Assembly (NCBI GenBank): GCA_003152555.1
Contig: PMAL01000190.1
Coordinates: 1-6,199, forward strand
DNA from: Acidimicrobiaceae bacterium
GTDB lineage: Bacteria; Actinomycetota; Acidimicrobiia; Acidimicrobiales; RAAP-2
Length of the DNA stretch: 6,199 bases
Direction of reading: 5' to 3'
The translations under genes were made by a program, and so were the position numbers. The notes beneath the pieces are model-generated. The model ran no database searches and had not been told where the DNA came from. It saw only the letters and a program-made list of their open reading frames with translations. The number at the start of each line of letters is the position of its first letter. Positions within the stretch are counted from its first letter, which is position 1. Below, piece by piece: positions 1 through 5,465 of this stretch.

Positions 1-21
1 ATTCATGGTGGCCTGAGCGCA

Positions 22-306
22 TCATGATGCCGAGCGCGTTGCCGTCACCCGTACGCGGTCGTGATGCTGACTCGACGTCTGATTCCAACGCCCGGACAGC
101 ACGAGATTGCGGCGCAGGCCCTGCAGTACCAACTCGTGCTCGCCCAGCGACTCGTGGACCAAGCCCAAGGGCTCAATGCGCGCGACCACGTTCGACTCGC
201 GCAAATATTCCACCAAATACACGCTGACGCGACGGCGATGGCGCGTTGACGACGTCGCGGAGCGATAGATATACCGGTCAATCGGTCGCGCGTTGATATC
301 TGCCAT
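22..306 (-). CDS. Unrecognised small arginine-rich protein (94 aa)
   Basis: I do not recognise this protein. The frame is preferred over its overlapping alternatives because about three quarters of its codons end in G or C, and its residue mix is normal, whereas the other frames give W/C/S/R-rich shadow sequence. The 94-aa product is basic, with an Arg-rich stretch at residues 22-26 (RHRRR). After this come a probable beta strand (VSVYLVEYL, 27-35), a probable helix around 52-67 (ESLGEHELVLQGLRRN) and a polar tail ending in VRVTATRSAS. There is no signal peptide, membrane segment, Cys/His cluster or nucleotide-binding motif. I chose the ATG at 306 because a TANNNT box (TATGTT) ends 6 bases upstream, the spacing of leaderless actinobacterial genes; no Shine-Dalgarno is visible. 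A TTG at 351 would add 15 residues. The gene diverges from the serine hydrolase. Existence is fairly likely; function is unknown. Confidence 0.6.
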   Translation of the reverse strand: MADINARPIDRYIYRSATSSTRHRRRVSVYLVEYLRESNVVARIEPLGLVHESLGEHELVLQGLRRNLVLSGRWNQTSSQHHDRVRVTATRSAS

Positions 307-312
307 ATCGCC

Positions 313-318
313 AACATA
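313..318 (-). promoter_or_regulatory. Candidate -10 box, leaderless start of the 94-aa gene
   Basis: Read on the minus strand, TATGTT matches the actinobacterial -10 pattern TANNNT. It is separated from the ATG at 306 by exactly six bases (ggcgat), so transcription would begin at or next to the start codon. No convincing -35 hexamer sits 16-19 bases upstream. This is inferred from pattern and spacing only. Confidence 0.35.
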
Positions 319-367
319 CGAATGCGCTGTGACACCCGGCGCGTGCAACAATGCCCAAGAGACTTTT

Positions 368-373
368 GGAGGA
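368..373 (+). promoter_or_regulatory. Shine-Dalgarno site of the serine hydrolase
   Basis: GGAGGA is the strongest Shine-Dalgarno match in the window and decides the start at 376 over an in-frame ATG at 322. Only three bases separate GGAGG from the ATG, shorter than the usual five to nine. An in-frame TTG at 385 would have a 12-base spacer and is less likely. Confidence 0.65.
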
Positions 374-375
374 AT

Positions 376-1452
376 ATGGTTGATTTGCCGCTCATCTCAC
401 CGAGATTCGCGCCCCAACCGGACGGCGTTACTTGGCCCACTGATCAGTGGCCCCGCTCGACGAGTGCGCACCAAAGCGAAATCGACCGAGTGGTCGATGA
501 GCTCTTCACCCACGACGATCTGGCCGTAACCAACGCTGTGGTCGTGGTTCAAGGCGGCCACGTGATCGGCGAACGATACGGCGGCGTCAAAGAGTACTTT
601 GACCGACCGGCCGAACCAATCACGGCGACGAGTTCGCTGCTCTCGTGGTCCATGGCCAAATCGGTGCTGCACATGATCATCGGCACCCTGGTGGACGACG
701 GCCGACTCGACCCCGACCAACGTGCCCCCGTGCCCGAGTGGAGTGATCCCACTGATCCGCGTCACCAGATCCACCTGCGCGACCTGCTGGCCATGCGCGA
801 CGGACTCGACTTCGTCGAGGAGTACGAGATTGGTCGAGAGAGCAATGTTCTCGAGATGCTCTGGGGCGACGGCAAGACCAACATGGCGGCGTACACCGCG
901 AACCGACCGTTGGCACACGAACCGGGATCGAGGTTCTACTACTCCAGTGGCACGACGAACATCCTCAGTCGTATTGTCGCCGACCACGTGGGTTACGCCG
1001 ACGCCTATGACGCCTACCTGCACGAGCGACTCTTCACCCCAATTGGCATGCGCAGCGCCATCGCGGGTTTCGACGATAGTGGTGTCTTTGTCGCATCGAG
1101 TTTCCTGCACGCCGACGCGTTGGACTTCGCCAAATTCGGACTGCTGTATCTACGTGGCGGGGAGTGGGACGGCCGGCAGCTGATCTCGCGCGAATGGGCC
1201 GCAACGGCGCAGCCGGCGCTCAGTCGCGACGAGGAGGACGGCTCCTACTATTCGTGGCAATGGTGGGTGACGGGCGACGAGTTCGGCACGTACTGGGCGA
1301 GCGGTTACGAGGGCCAACGCATCATTGTCGCGCCCGCGCTCGACGCGGTCATCGTCCGCTTAGGACACACACCCAGCGAGCACTATCCGGCACTGGACGC
1401 CTGGCGGAACCGGATGCTCAACGTACTCGCGACGAGTTACACGCCCTCGTAG
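376..1452 (+). CDS. Beta-lactamase-family serine hydrolase (NylB/EstB-like)
   Basis: This 358-aa protein belongs to the beta-lactamase/penicillin-binding-protein fold hydrolases (COG1680 type), which include esterases, 6-aminohexanoate-dimer hydrolases and class C beta-lactamases. The nucleophile motif SxxK is S92-M-A-K95 within SWSMAKSVLHM. The second motif is the family's YSSG form, Y189-SSG in FYYSSGTTN. The third motif is GYEGQ (310-314), typical of NylB-like hydrolases, in place of the KTG of true beta-lactamases. A Trp-rich stretch, YYSWQWW (291-297), precedes it and may line the active site. There is no signal peptide or membrane segment, so the enzyme is probably cytoplasmic and not acting on the cell wall. 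Substrate cannot be told; an amide or ester is likely. The start at 376 is chosen for its GGAGGA site and because family members often begin near a PQP..W motif, seen here at residues 13-20. Its 3' end overlaps pyrE on the other strand by 16 bp. Confidence 0.9.
   Translation: MVDLPLISPRFAPQPDGVTWPTDQWPRSTSAHQSEIDRVVDELFTHDDLAVTNAVVVVQGGHVIGERYGGVKEYFDRPAEPITATSSLLSWSMAKSVLHMIIGTLVDDGRLDPDQRAPVPEWSDPTDPRHQIHLRDLLAMRDGLDFVEEYEIGRESNVLEMLWGDGKTNMAAYTANRPLAHEPGSRFYYSSGTTNILSRIVADHVGYADAYDAYLHERLFTPIGMRSAIAGFDDSGVFVASSFLHADALDFAKFGLLYLRGGEWDGRQLISREWAATAQPALSRDEEDGSYYSWQWWVTGDEFGTYWASGYEGQRIIVAPALDAVIVRLGHTPSEHYPALDAWRNRMLNVLATSYTPS
437..450. repeat. 14-bp perfect palindrome inside the serine hydrolase gene
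   Basis: CCACTGATCAGTGG reads the same on both strands. Two further pairs match on each side after one mismatch, extending the symmetry to 434-453. It lies 60 bases into the hydrolase gene and encodes part of the PTDQWP segment, which resembles a conserved family motif. It could be an operator for autoregulation, but one perfect 14-bp palindrome in a 6-kb window is not far from chance expectation. Confidence 0.3.
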
Positions 1453-1991
1453 TCGAATCCGAGGTCGGGAGCACTAAAGAGGGCGTCGAAATCCCAGCCC
1501 TCCTTCTGCGCCATGGCCTTGGCCGTGCCACCGCGGTCCACGACTGCGAGCAGCAACACCACCTGGGCCCCGAACTCCTGGACCACTTTTGCCGCCTCGA
1601 CCAAACTGGTGCCGCGCGTCACGGTGTCTTCGGTGATGACGACCCGGTCGCCCCCTAGTAGTGAGCCAGCAATTCGACCACCGGCGCCGTGATCCTTCAC
1701 CTCTTTGCGCACGCTGAAGGCCCGAAGTGAACGGCCCATGGTCGAAGCAACACCGGCGGTGATGAACGAGGCGCCGTCGGCACCCATGGTGAGTCCGCCA
1801 ATTGCCGTTGCGTCGTGGGGAATCCGTTCGAGCATCAACGTGGCGACGTCGAGCATTGACTCAGGCGCGCAAATCGTCTGTTTGGAGTCTATGAACCATG
1901 ACGACTTGCGGCCGGACTTTAAGACAAAATCGCCGCGTCGCACGGAGTGCGCCAGCAGGTGGGCCAACACTCGCTCGCGGGCGTCGCTCAC
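1437..1991 (-). CDS. pyrE: Orotate phosphoribosyltransferase
   Basis: PyrE transfers the phosphoribosyl group of PRPP to orotate, giving OMP, the fifth step of cytoplasmic de novo pyrimidine synthesis. The 184-aa product has the usual bacterial length. Landmarks in order are the N-terminal substrate segment FVLKSGRKSSWFIDSK (22-37), the flexible catalytic loop RKEVKDHGAGGRIAG (95-109) with its Lys/His residues, and the PRPP-binding motif VVITEDTVTRGTS (117-129) with the acidic pair E121-D122. The GTG start at 1991 overlaps the purM stop in GTGA, implying translational coupling, and places MSDARERVL at the N-terminus. A longer reading to 2123 would run into purM and give glycine/arginine-rich shadow sequence, so it is rejected. 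pyrE is the last gene of a purF-purM-pyrE operon, an unusual home for a pyrimidine gene. Its stop lies inside the end of the convergent hydrolase gene, leaving no room for a terminator between them. Confidence 0.95.
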   Translation of the reverse strand: MSDARERVLAHLLAHSVRRGDFVLKSGRKSSWFIDSKQTICAPESMLDVATLMLERIPHDATAIGGLTMGADGASFITAGVASTMGRSLRAFSVRKEVKDHGAGGRIAGSLLGGDRVVITEDTVTRGTSLVEAAKVVQEFGAQVVLLLAVVDRGGTAKAMAQKEGWDFDALFSAPDLGFDYEGV

Positions 1992-3049
1992 GTCAAGACC
2001 ACCTTGGCGCTGCCCGAACGAACCTCGCCCACCACCGAGACGGTGAGACCGGCAGCCCGGGCCAGCGTGATCGCGGCCTCGCCAGCGCTGGCGTCGAGGG
2101 CCACCACCATACCCAGCCCGCAATTAAAGACGCGCACCATTTCGTCGGAACTCACCTGGCCCCGGCGCTGAATCTCAAAGAAGATCTCGGGTGTCTCGAA
2201 GCTAGTCATGTCAATGACGGCCTCAAGGTTCTCGGGCAAGAGGCGAACCACGTTGCCGAGTATTCCCCCTCCGGTGATGTGCGCCACGGCGTGCAGCGCG
2301 CCGCCCAATTCGGCGCACAACGTCGAAATTGTCGGTGCGTAAATCACCGATGGTTCCAGTAGTTCTTCTCCGAGCGTTCGCGACGAACCAGCGAAGGCGG
2401 GTTCATCGAGGCTCGCCGCATTGTCAACCAGAATCGTGCGGGCGAGCGTGTACCCATTGGAGCGGAGTCCCGGTGATCCAAAGCCGAGCAGGACGTCGCC
2501 TTCACGGACTCGATGGGGACCGAGTTCACTACCGCGTTCCACCACGCCCACGGCGAATCCCGCCACGTCGAGGTCGTCGGGTTTCATGACGCCACCATGT
2601 TCGGCAGTCTCTCCACCCAGTAGCGCCACGCCCGCGCGACGACACCCCTCCGCGATGCCCGTCACCAGTTCTTCAATCCGTGCGGGGTTAAGCGAGCCGA
2701 CCGCCACGTAGTCGAGTAGGAAAAGCGGCTCGGCACCCACGCACGCGAGGTCATCGACCAACATTGCGACGAGATCAATGCCGACCGTATCGAAACGGCT
2801 TGCCAGCCGCGCGACTTCAAGCTTCGTGCCCACGCCGTCGGCCGACGAGACCAAGACTGGTTGTTTGTATTTGTCGATATTCAGGGCGAACAGACCACCG
2901 AATCCACCGATGTCGCCCAACACTTCGTGGCGTCTCGTGCTCGCGACCGCGTTCTTGATTCGCTCTACAACATCGTCGCCGGCGGCAATTGAGACTCCTG
3001 CCTCGGCGTAGGTCATGCCACCGCTGGACAGATCCAGCAAGCGACTCAC
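1988..3049 (-). CDS. purM: Phosphoribosylformylglycinamidine cyclo-ligase (AIR synthetase)
   Basis: PurM uses ATP to close the imidazole ring, converting FGAM to AIR, the fifth step of de novo purine synthesis. The 353-aa sequence carries all family landmarks: VSSADGVGTKLEVA (67-80) for ATP/phosphate binding, DLVAMLVDDLACVGAEPL (92-109), LLGGETAEHGGVM (143-155), GLRSNGYTLAR (194-204), HITGGGILGNVVRLLP (257-272) and VFNCGLGMVV (307-316). Length is normal for the family, allowing for a slightly extended N-terminus. The GTG at 3049 overlaps the purF stop in GTGA and implies translational coupling. An internal ATG at 3016 (MTYAEAGV) matches where many PurM proteins begin and is the main alternative; neither has a strong ribosome binding site. 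The gene lies between purF and pyrE and shares a 4-bp overlap with each, so the three are almost certainly co-transcribed. Confidence 0.97.
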   Translation of the reverse strand: MSRLLDLSSGGMTYAEAGVSIAAGDDVVERIKNAVASTRRHEVLGDIGGFGGLFALNIDKYKQPVLVSSADGVGTKLEVARLASRFDTVGIDLVAMLVDDLACVGAEPLFLLDYVAVGSLNPARIEELVTGIAEGCRRAGVALLGGETAEHGGVMKPDDLDVAGFAVGVVERGSELGPHRVREGDVLLGFGSPGLRSNGYTLARTILVDNAASLDEPAFAGSSRTLGEELLEPSVIYAPTISTLCAELGGALHAVAHITGGGILGNVVRLLPENLEAVIDMTSFETPEIFFEIQRRGQVSSDEMVRVFNCGLGMVVALDASAGEAAITLARAAGLTVSVVGEVRSGSAKVVLT

Positions 3050-4446
3050 CAACGCCCGCCCGACTTACCGAGCGCCACCGGGGTCGGCGCCGGGTAGTTG
3101 CCCGTGAGGCAGGCGTCGCAGCATTCGCCGTCGAGTCGAATTGCGGCTCGTAGATTCTCCAGGGTGATGAACTCCAACGAGTCGCTGCCCACGTACTCGC
3201 GCATCTCTTCGACGCTGTGGTGCGCCGCCAGCAAATCGTCGCGGGTCGGCGTGTCGATGCCGAAGTAACAGGGCCACATGAAGGGCGGTGACGAGATGCG
3301 TAGGTGCACTTCACGTGCTCCGGCGTCGCGCAACATGCCCACGAGCGCCTTCGTCGTGGTGCCGCGCACGATTGAGTCGTCAACCACCACGAGACGCTGG
3401 CCGGAAATGTTCTCGCGAAGTGGATTGAGCTTGCGGCGCACACTGGCCTCGCGCATGTTCTGGTCCGGCGCGATAAACGTGCGCCCGATGTAGCGATTCT
3501 TCACGAGTCCGTAGCCGAATGGGATGCCCGACGCCTTGGCGTACCCTTCGGCCGCCGGCACCCCCGAGTCGGGAACGCCCATCACGATGTCGGCTTCGAC
3601 GTTTGACTGTTGGGCCAGCAGCTCGCCCATGCGACGGCGCGTCGTGTGCACTTGGTGGCCCATGAGATAGGTATCGGGTCTGGCGAAGTACACGAATTCA
3701 AAAATGCAGAGCTTCTCTTTGCCCGCGGCTGGCTCCAAGAGTTGTACCGACGTCACACCCTGGCTGGTCAAGGTGACCATCTCACCGGGTGCCACTTCGC
3801 GCACGAAGGCCGCGCCCACGACGTCGAGCGCTGGCGACTCAGAAGCAATCATCCATCCCTCCGGCGCGTCTTCGGTGCCCAGGCGACCGAGACAGAGCGG
3901 GCGAAAGCCGTAGGGATCGCGCACCGCGTGCACCACGTTGGCTTCAAGCACGACCATGGAGAAGGCGCCGCGCGCTCGCGCGAGGACCGTGTGTAGTGCG
4001 TCGGCGAGCGTCGAGCCGGATTCGACTTCCAGGGCCAGCAGCTCGGCGACCAGGTCCGAGTCCGACAGCATGGAGGTCACTTTGATACCGGCGCCCTCGG
4101 CCAGTTCGTCCGTGTTGGTGAGATTGCCATTGTGCGCGAGCGCGAAACCCGAGGCGCCCGCCGAGCGGTAGACCGGCTGGGCGGCCGTCCAGTTCGCCGA
4201 TCCCGAGGTGGAGTAGCGGGTGTGGCCAATGACGATCGATCCGGCGAGGGCGCGCAACGTGGTGTCGGCGAACACGTGACTCACGAGCCCGTTGTCCTTG
4301 ACCACCGTGATCTGTTGATTCTGAAAGGTCGCCATCCCAGCCGACTCTTGGCCACGGTGCTGGAGTGCGTAGAGCGCGTCGTAACAGAGGTACGAGACAT
4401 CTCGGCCCGGCGCCACAATCCCCACTACGCCGCAGGCTTCTTTCAT
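3046..4446 (-). CDS. purF: Amidophosphoribosyltransferase (glutamine PRPP amidotransferase)
   Basis: PurF makes phosphoribosylamine from PRPP and glutamine, the committed and feedback-controlled first step of purine synthesis. The 466-aa protein has an N-terminal Ntn-type glutaminase domain: nucleophile C5 in MKEACGVVGI, then HTRYST (75-80), HNGNLTN (105-111) and SDSDLV (128-133). The phosphoribosyltransferase domain has VVVDDSIVRGTTT (353-365). C5 must be freed by removing a four-residue leader, the Bacillus-type maturation. Likely [4Fe-4S] ligands are C247, C393, and the pair C443/C446 in ECCDACLTG; the 146-residue gap between the first two matches my recollection of the B. subtilis enzyme. 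The ATG at 4446 follows GGAAGG with a 3-base gap. It heads the purF-purM-pyrE operon and diverges from the PHP gene. No purine riboswitch or clear PurR-type operator is visible upstream. Confidence 0.97.
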   Translation of the reverse strand: MKEACGVVGIVAPGRDVSYLCYDALYALQHRGQESAGMATFQNQQITVVKDNGLVSHVFADTTLRALAGSIVIGHTRYSTSGSANWTAAQPVYRSAGASGFALAHNGNLTNTDELAEGAGIKVTSMLSDSDLVAELLALEVESGSTLADALHTVLARARGAFSMVVLEANVVHAVRDPYGFRPLCLGRLGTEDAPEGWMIASESPALDVVGAAFVREVAPGEMVTLTSQGVTSVQLLEPAAGKEKLCIFEFVYFARPDTYLMGHQVHTTRRRMGELLAQQSNVEADIVMGVPDSGVPAAEGYAKASGIPFGYGLVKNRYIGRTFIAPDQNMREASVRRKLNPLRENISGQRLVVVDDSIVRGTTTKALVGMLRDAGAREVHLRISSPPFMWPCYFGIDTPTRDDLLAAHHSVEEMREYVGSDSLEFITLENLRAAIRLDGECCDACLTGNYPAPTPVALGKSGGRW

Positions 4447-4449
4447 CTG

Positions 4450-4455
4450 CCTTCC
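4450..4455 (-). promoter_or_regulatory. Shine-Dalgarno site of purF
   Basis: GGAAGG on the minus strand ends three bases before the purF ATG at 4446. It is a moderate match with a short spacer. It fixes the start just ahead of the catalytic cysteine (residue 5), leaving only MKEA as propeptide. Confidence 0.5.
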
Positions 4456-4529
4456 ATTCTACGGCTCGTTCTCAGCAAAGGCACGGCGACATTCTTTCAC
4501 AACCACTCGGCGCAACTGCACACGGTGAG

Positions 4530-4535
4530 TACGCT
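4530..4535 (+). promoter_or_regulatory. Candidate -10 box, leaderless start of the PHP gene
   Basis: TACGCT fits TANNNT and ends six bases before the GTG at 4542 (spacer gctttg), so the transcript would begin at the start codon. No -35 hexamer is convincing. A GGTGAG at 4524-4529 could instead act as a weak Shine-Dalgarno site, with a long 12-base spacer. The placement mirrors that seen before the 94-aa gene. Confidence 0.3.
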
Positions 4536-4541
4536 GCTTTG

Positions 4542-5465
4542 GTGATTGATCTGCACACCCATTCAACGTTCTCCGACGGATCCGACACGCCGAGCGAATT
4601 GGCAAAAAAAGCGCACGAGTTGGGCATTCGTGCAATTGCCCTCACCGATCACGACACCACCTTGAGTCACGAGCAAATGGCGGCCGCGTGTGCGCAGTAC
4701 GGAATTGAGTTGGTCCCCGGCACCGAGATCTCTCTGCGCGACGACAGCTTCCCGCGCCACAACGACGACGGCACGACCAGTCCACGCAACGTGCACGTGC
4801 TGGCCTACTTCTTGCCGCTGGAGCCCGAACACCCACTACAGAAAAAGCTCGTCGAGTTGCGCCATGACCGTGACGTTCGCAATCGGGCCCTCGTGGAGCT
4901 ATTACAAGAACTGGGATTCAACAAGATAACCCTGGACTACCTCACAGAACTGTCGGGAAACGTGGACTCGATTGGACGACCCCACTTTGCCAAAGCGATG
5001 TTCAAATTGCATCCCGAACTCGTGGGCGAACAATCTGATGAGACGTGGAACCGAATTTTTGTCGAGTGGTTGGGCAGCGACGGCAAGGCGTACATTCCCA
5101 AGACCAACATGACGATCGAAGACTTCGTCGAAGCGGCGGAGGGATCCCAGACGGTCTTTTCAATTGCCCACCCCTTGGTGAACTACCTCGACAGCATCAC
5201 GTCCGACGCCATTGAAGCAGTCATGCCCACCGTGATGGGTTCGCTGCGCGAGCGGGGCTTTCGCGGCATTGAAGCCCACTACGGCGGGACCGACGCCCCG
5301 ACGCGAGCCCTGATGGTGAAGTTGACCCGGGACGCCAACATGATCCCCACCGGCGGATCGGACTACCACGGTCACTACAAGGGCGACGTCTCACTGGGAG
5401 TGGGTCGCTCAGGGGACCTGCGCGTGCCCGACGAAGTGCTCGACGAGCTCAAGGCAGCTCGCTAG
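4542..5465 (+). CDS. PHP-domain metal-dependent phosphoesterase (YciV/TrpH-like)
   Basis: This 307-aa protein belongs to the PHP (polymerase and histidinol phosphatase) superfamily and most resembles the stand-alone YciV/TrpH group. Known members include the E. coli 5'-3' exoribonuclease RNase AM and 3',5'-nucleotide bisphosphatases. The metal-site residues are all present: H5 and H7 in DLHTHS, D12 in SDG, H37 in LTDHDTT, E62 in PGTEIS, H85 in NVHVL, H148 in GRPHFA, H210 in IAHP, and D274 and H276 in GGSDYHG. A charged stretch (66-81) between E62 and H85 makes that gap longer than I recall for E. coli YciV. The start is GTG at 4542, just before the DLHTHS motif; the frame stays open back to 4365, but that part overlaps purF and is low-quality sequence. 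No signal peptide, so cytoplasmic. It sits inverted between purL and purF. The family call is firm; the exact substrate (nucleotide bisphosphate or RNA end) is inference. Confidence 0.9.
   Translation: MIDLHTHSTFSDGSDTPSELAKKAHELGIRAIALTDHDTTLSHEQMAAACAQYGIELVPGTEISLRDDSFPRHNDDGTTSPRNVHVLAYFLPLEPEHPLQKKLVELRHDRDVRNRALVELLQELGFNKITLDYLTELSGNVDSIGRPHFAKAMFKLHPELVGEQSDETWNRIFVEWLGSDGKAYIPKTNMTIEDFVEAAEGSQTVFSIAHPLVNYLDSITSDAIEAVMPTVMGSLRERGFRGIEAHYGGTDAPTRALMVKLTRDANMIPTGGSDYHGHYKGDVSLGVGRSGDLRVPDEVLDELKAAR

Larger units (their letters stand above)
307..375. promoter_or_regulatory. Divergent spacer between the 94-aa gene and the serine hydrolase
   Basis: This 69-bp spacer must hold at least part of the promoters of both divergent genes. 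For the plus-strand hydrolase, AACAAT at 347-352 is a weak -10 candidate (4 of 6 bases of TATAAT) that would give a short leader carrying the GGAGGA ribosome binding site. A second option is TTGATA at 293-298 with a poor -10 near 317-322; that -35 would lie inside the first codons of the minus-strand gene. Neither has a good partner hexamer. No operator-like repeat is visible within the spacer. Confidence 0.3.
4447..4541. promoter_or_regulatory. Divergent promoter region between purF and the PHP gene
   Basis: This 95-bp spacer is the largest non-coding stretch in the window and must hold the promoter of the purF operon as well as that of the PHP gene. For purF, TAGAAT (minus strand, 4456-4461) matches TATAAT at five of six positions, but transcription seven bases on would leave a leader of only three or four bases and cut off the GGAAGG site. 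No -35 box lies at proper spacing. For the PHP gene, see the separate -10 candidate at 4530-4535. I see no riboswitch fold, attenuator or strong inverted repeat. Confidence 0.5.

Noticed and set aside
1..6. Possible ATG of another minus-strand gene (ATG AAT) running off the left edge.
   Set aside because: Only two codons are visible and the upstream sequence has no clear ribosome binding site, so it cannot be supported.
24..249. Short plus-strand frames opposite the 94-aa gene.
   Set aside because: They have no ribosome binding sites and biased Arg/Pro/Ala composition. Their codon pattern is that expected from the antisense of a real gene.
322..375. An N-terminal extension of the serine hydrolase from the ATG at 322.
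   Set aside because: The 18 added residues (MRCDTRRVQQCPRDFWRN) look untranslated, and the GGAGGA site lies inside this stretch and serves the ATG at 376.
45..440. A 131-codon minus-strand frame overlapping both the 94-aa gene and the start of the hydrolase.
   Set aside because: It is rich in Trp, Cys, Ser and Arg, lacks the G/C third-position preference, and overlaps better-supported frames.
397..1110. A 237-codon open frame antisense to the serine hydrolase.
   Set aside because: It is a long shadow frame in high-GC DNA. The plus strand encodes a clear SxxK / YSSG / GYEGQ enzyme and the antisense product resembles no family.
1992..2123. A longer pyrE start inside purM.
   Set aside because: The extra residues are glycine/arginine-rich shadow sequence. 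The GTG within GTGA gives the normal PyrE length.
4365..4541. A longer start for the PHP gene, reaching into purF.
   Set aside because: The extra 59 residues overlap purF on the opposite strand, are low-complexity Arg/Ser sequence, and precede the DLHTHS motif that normally opens this family.
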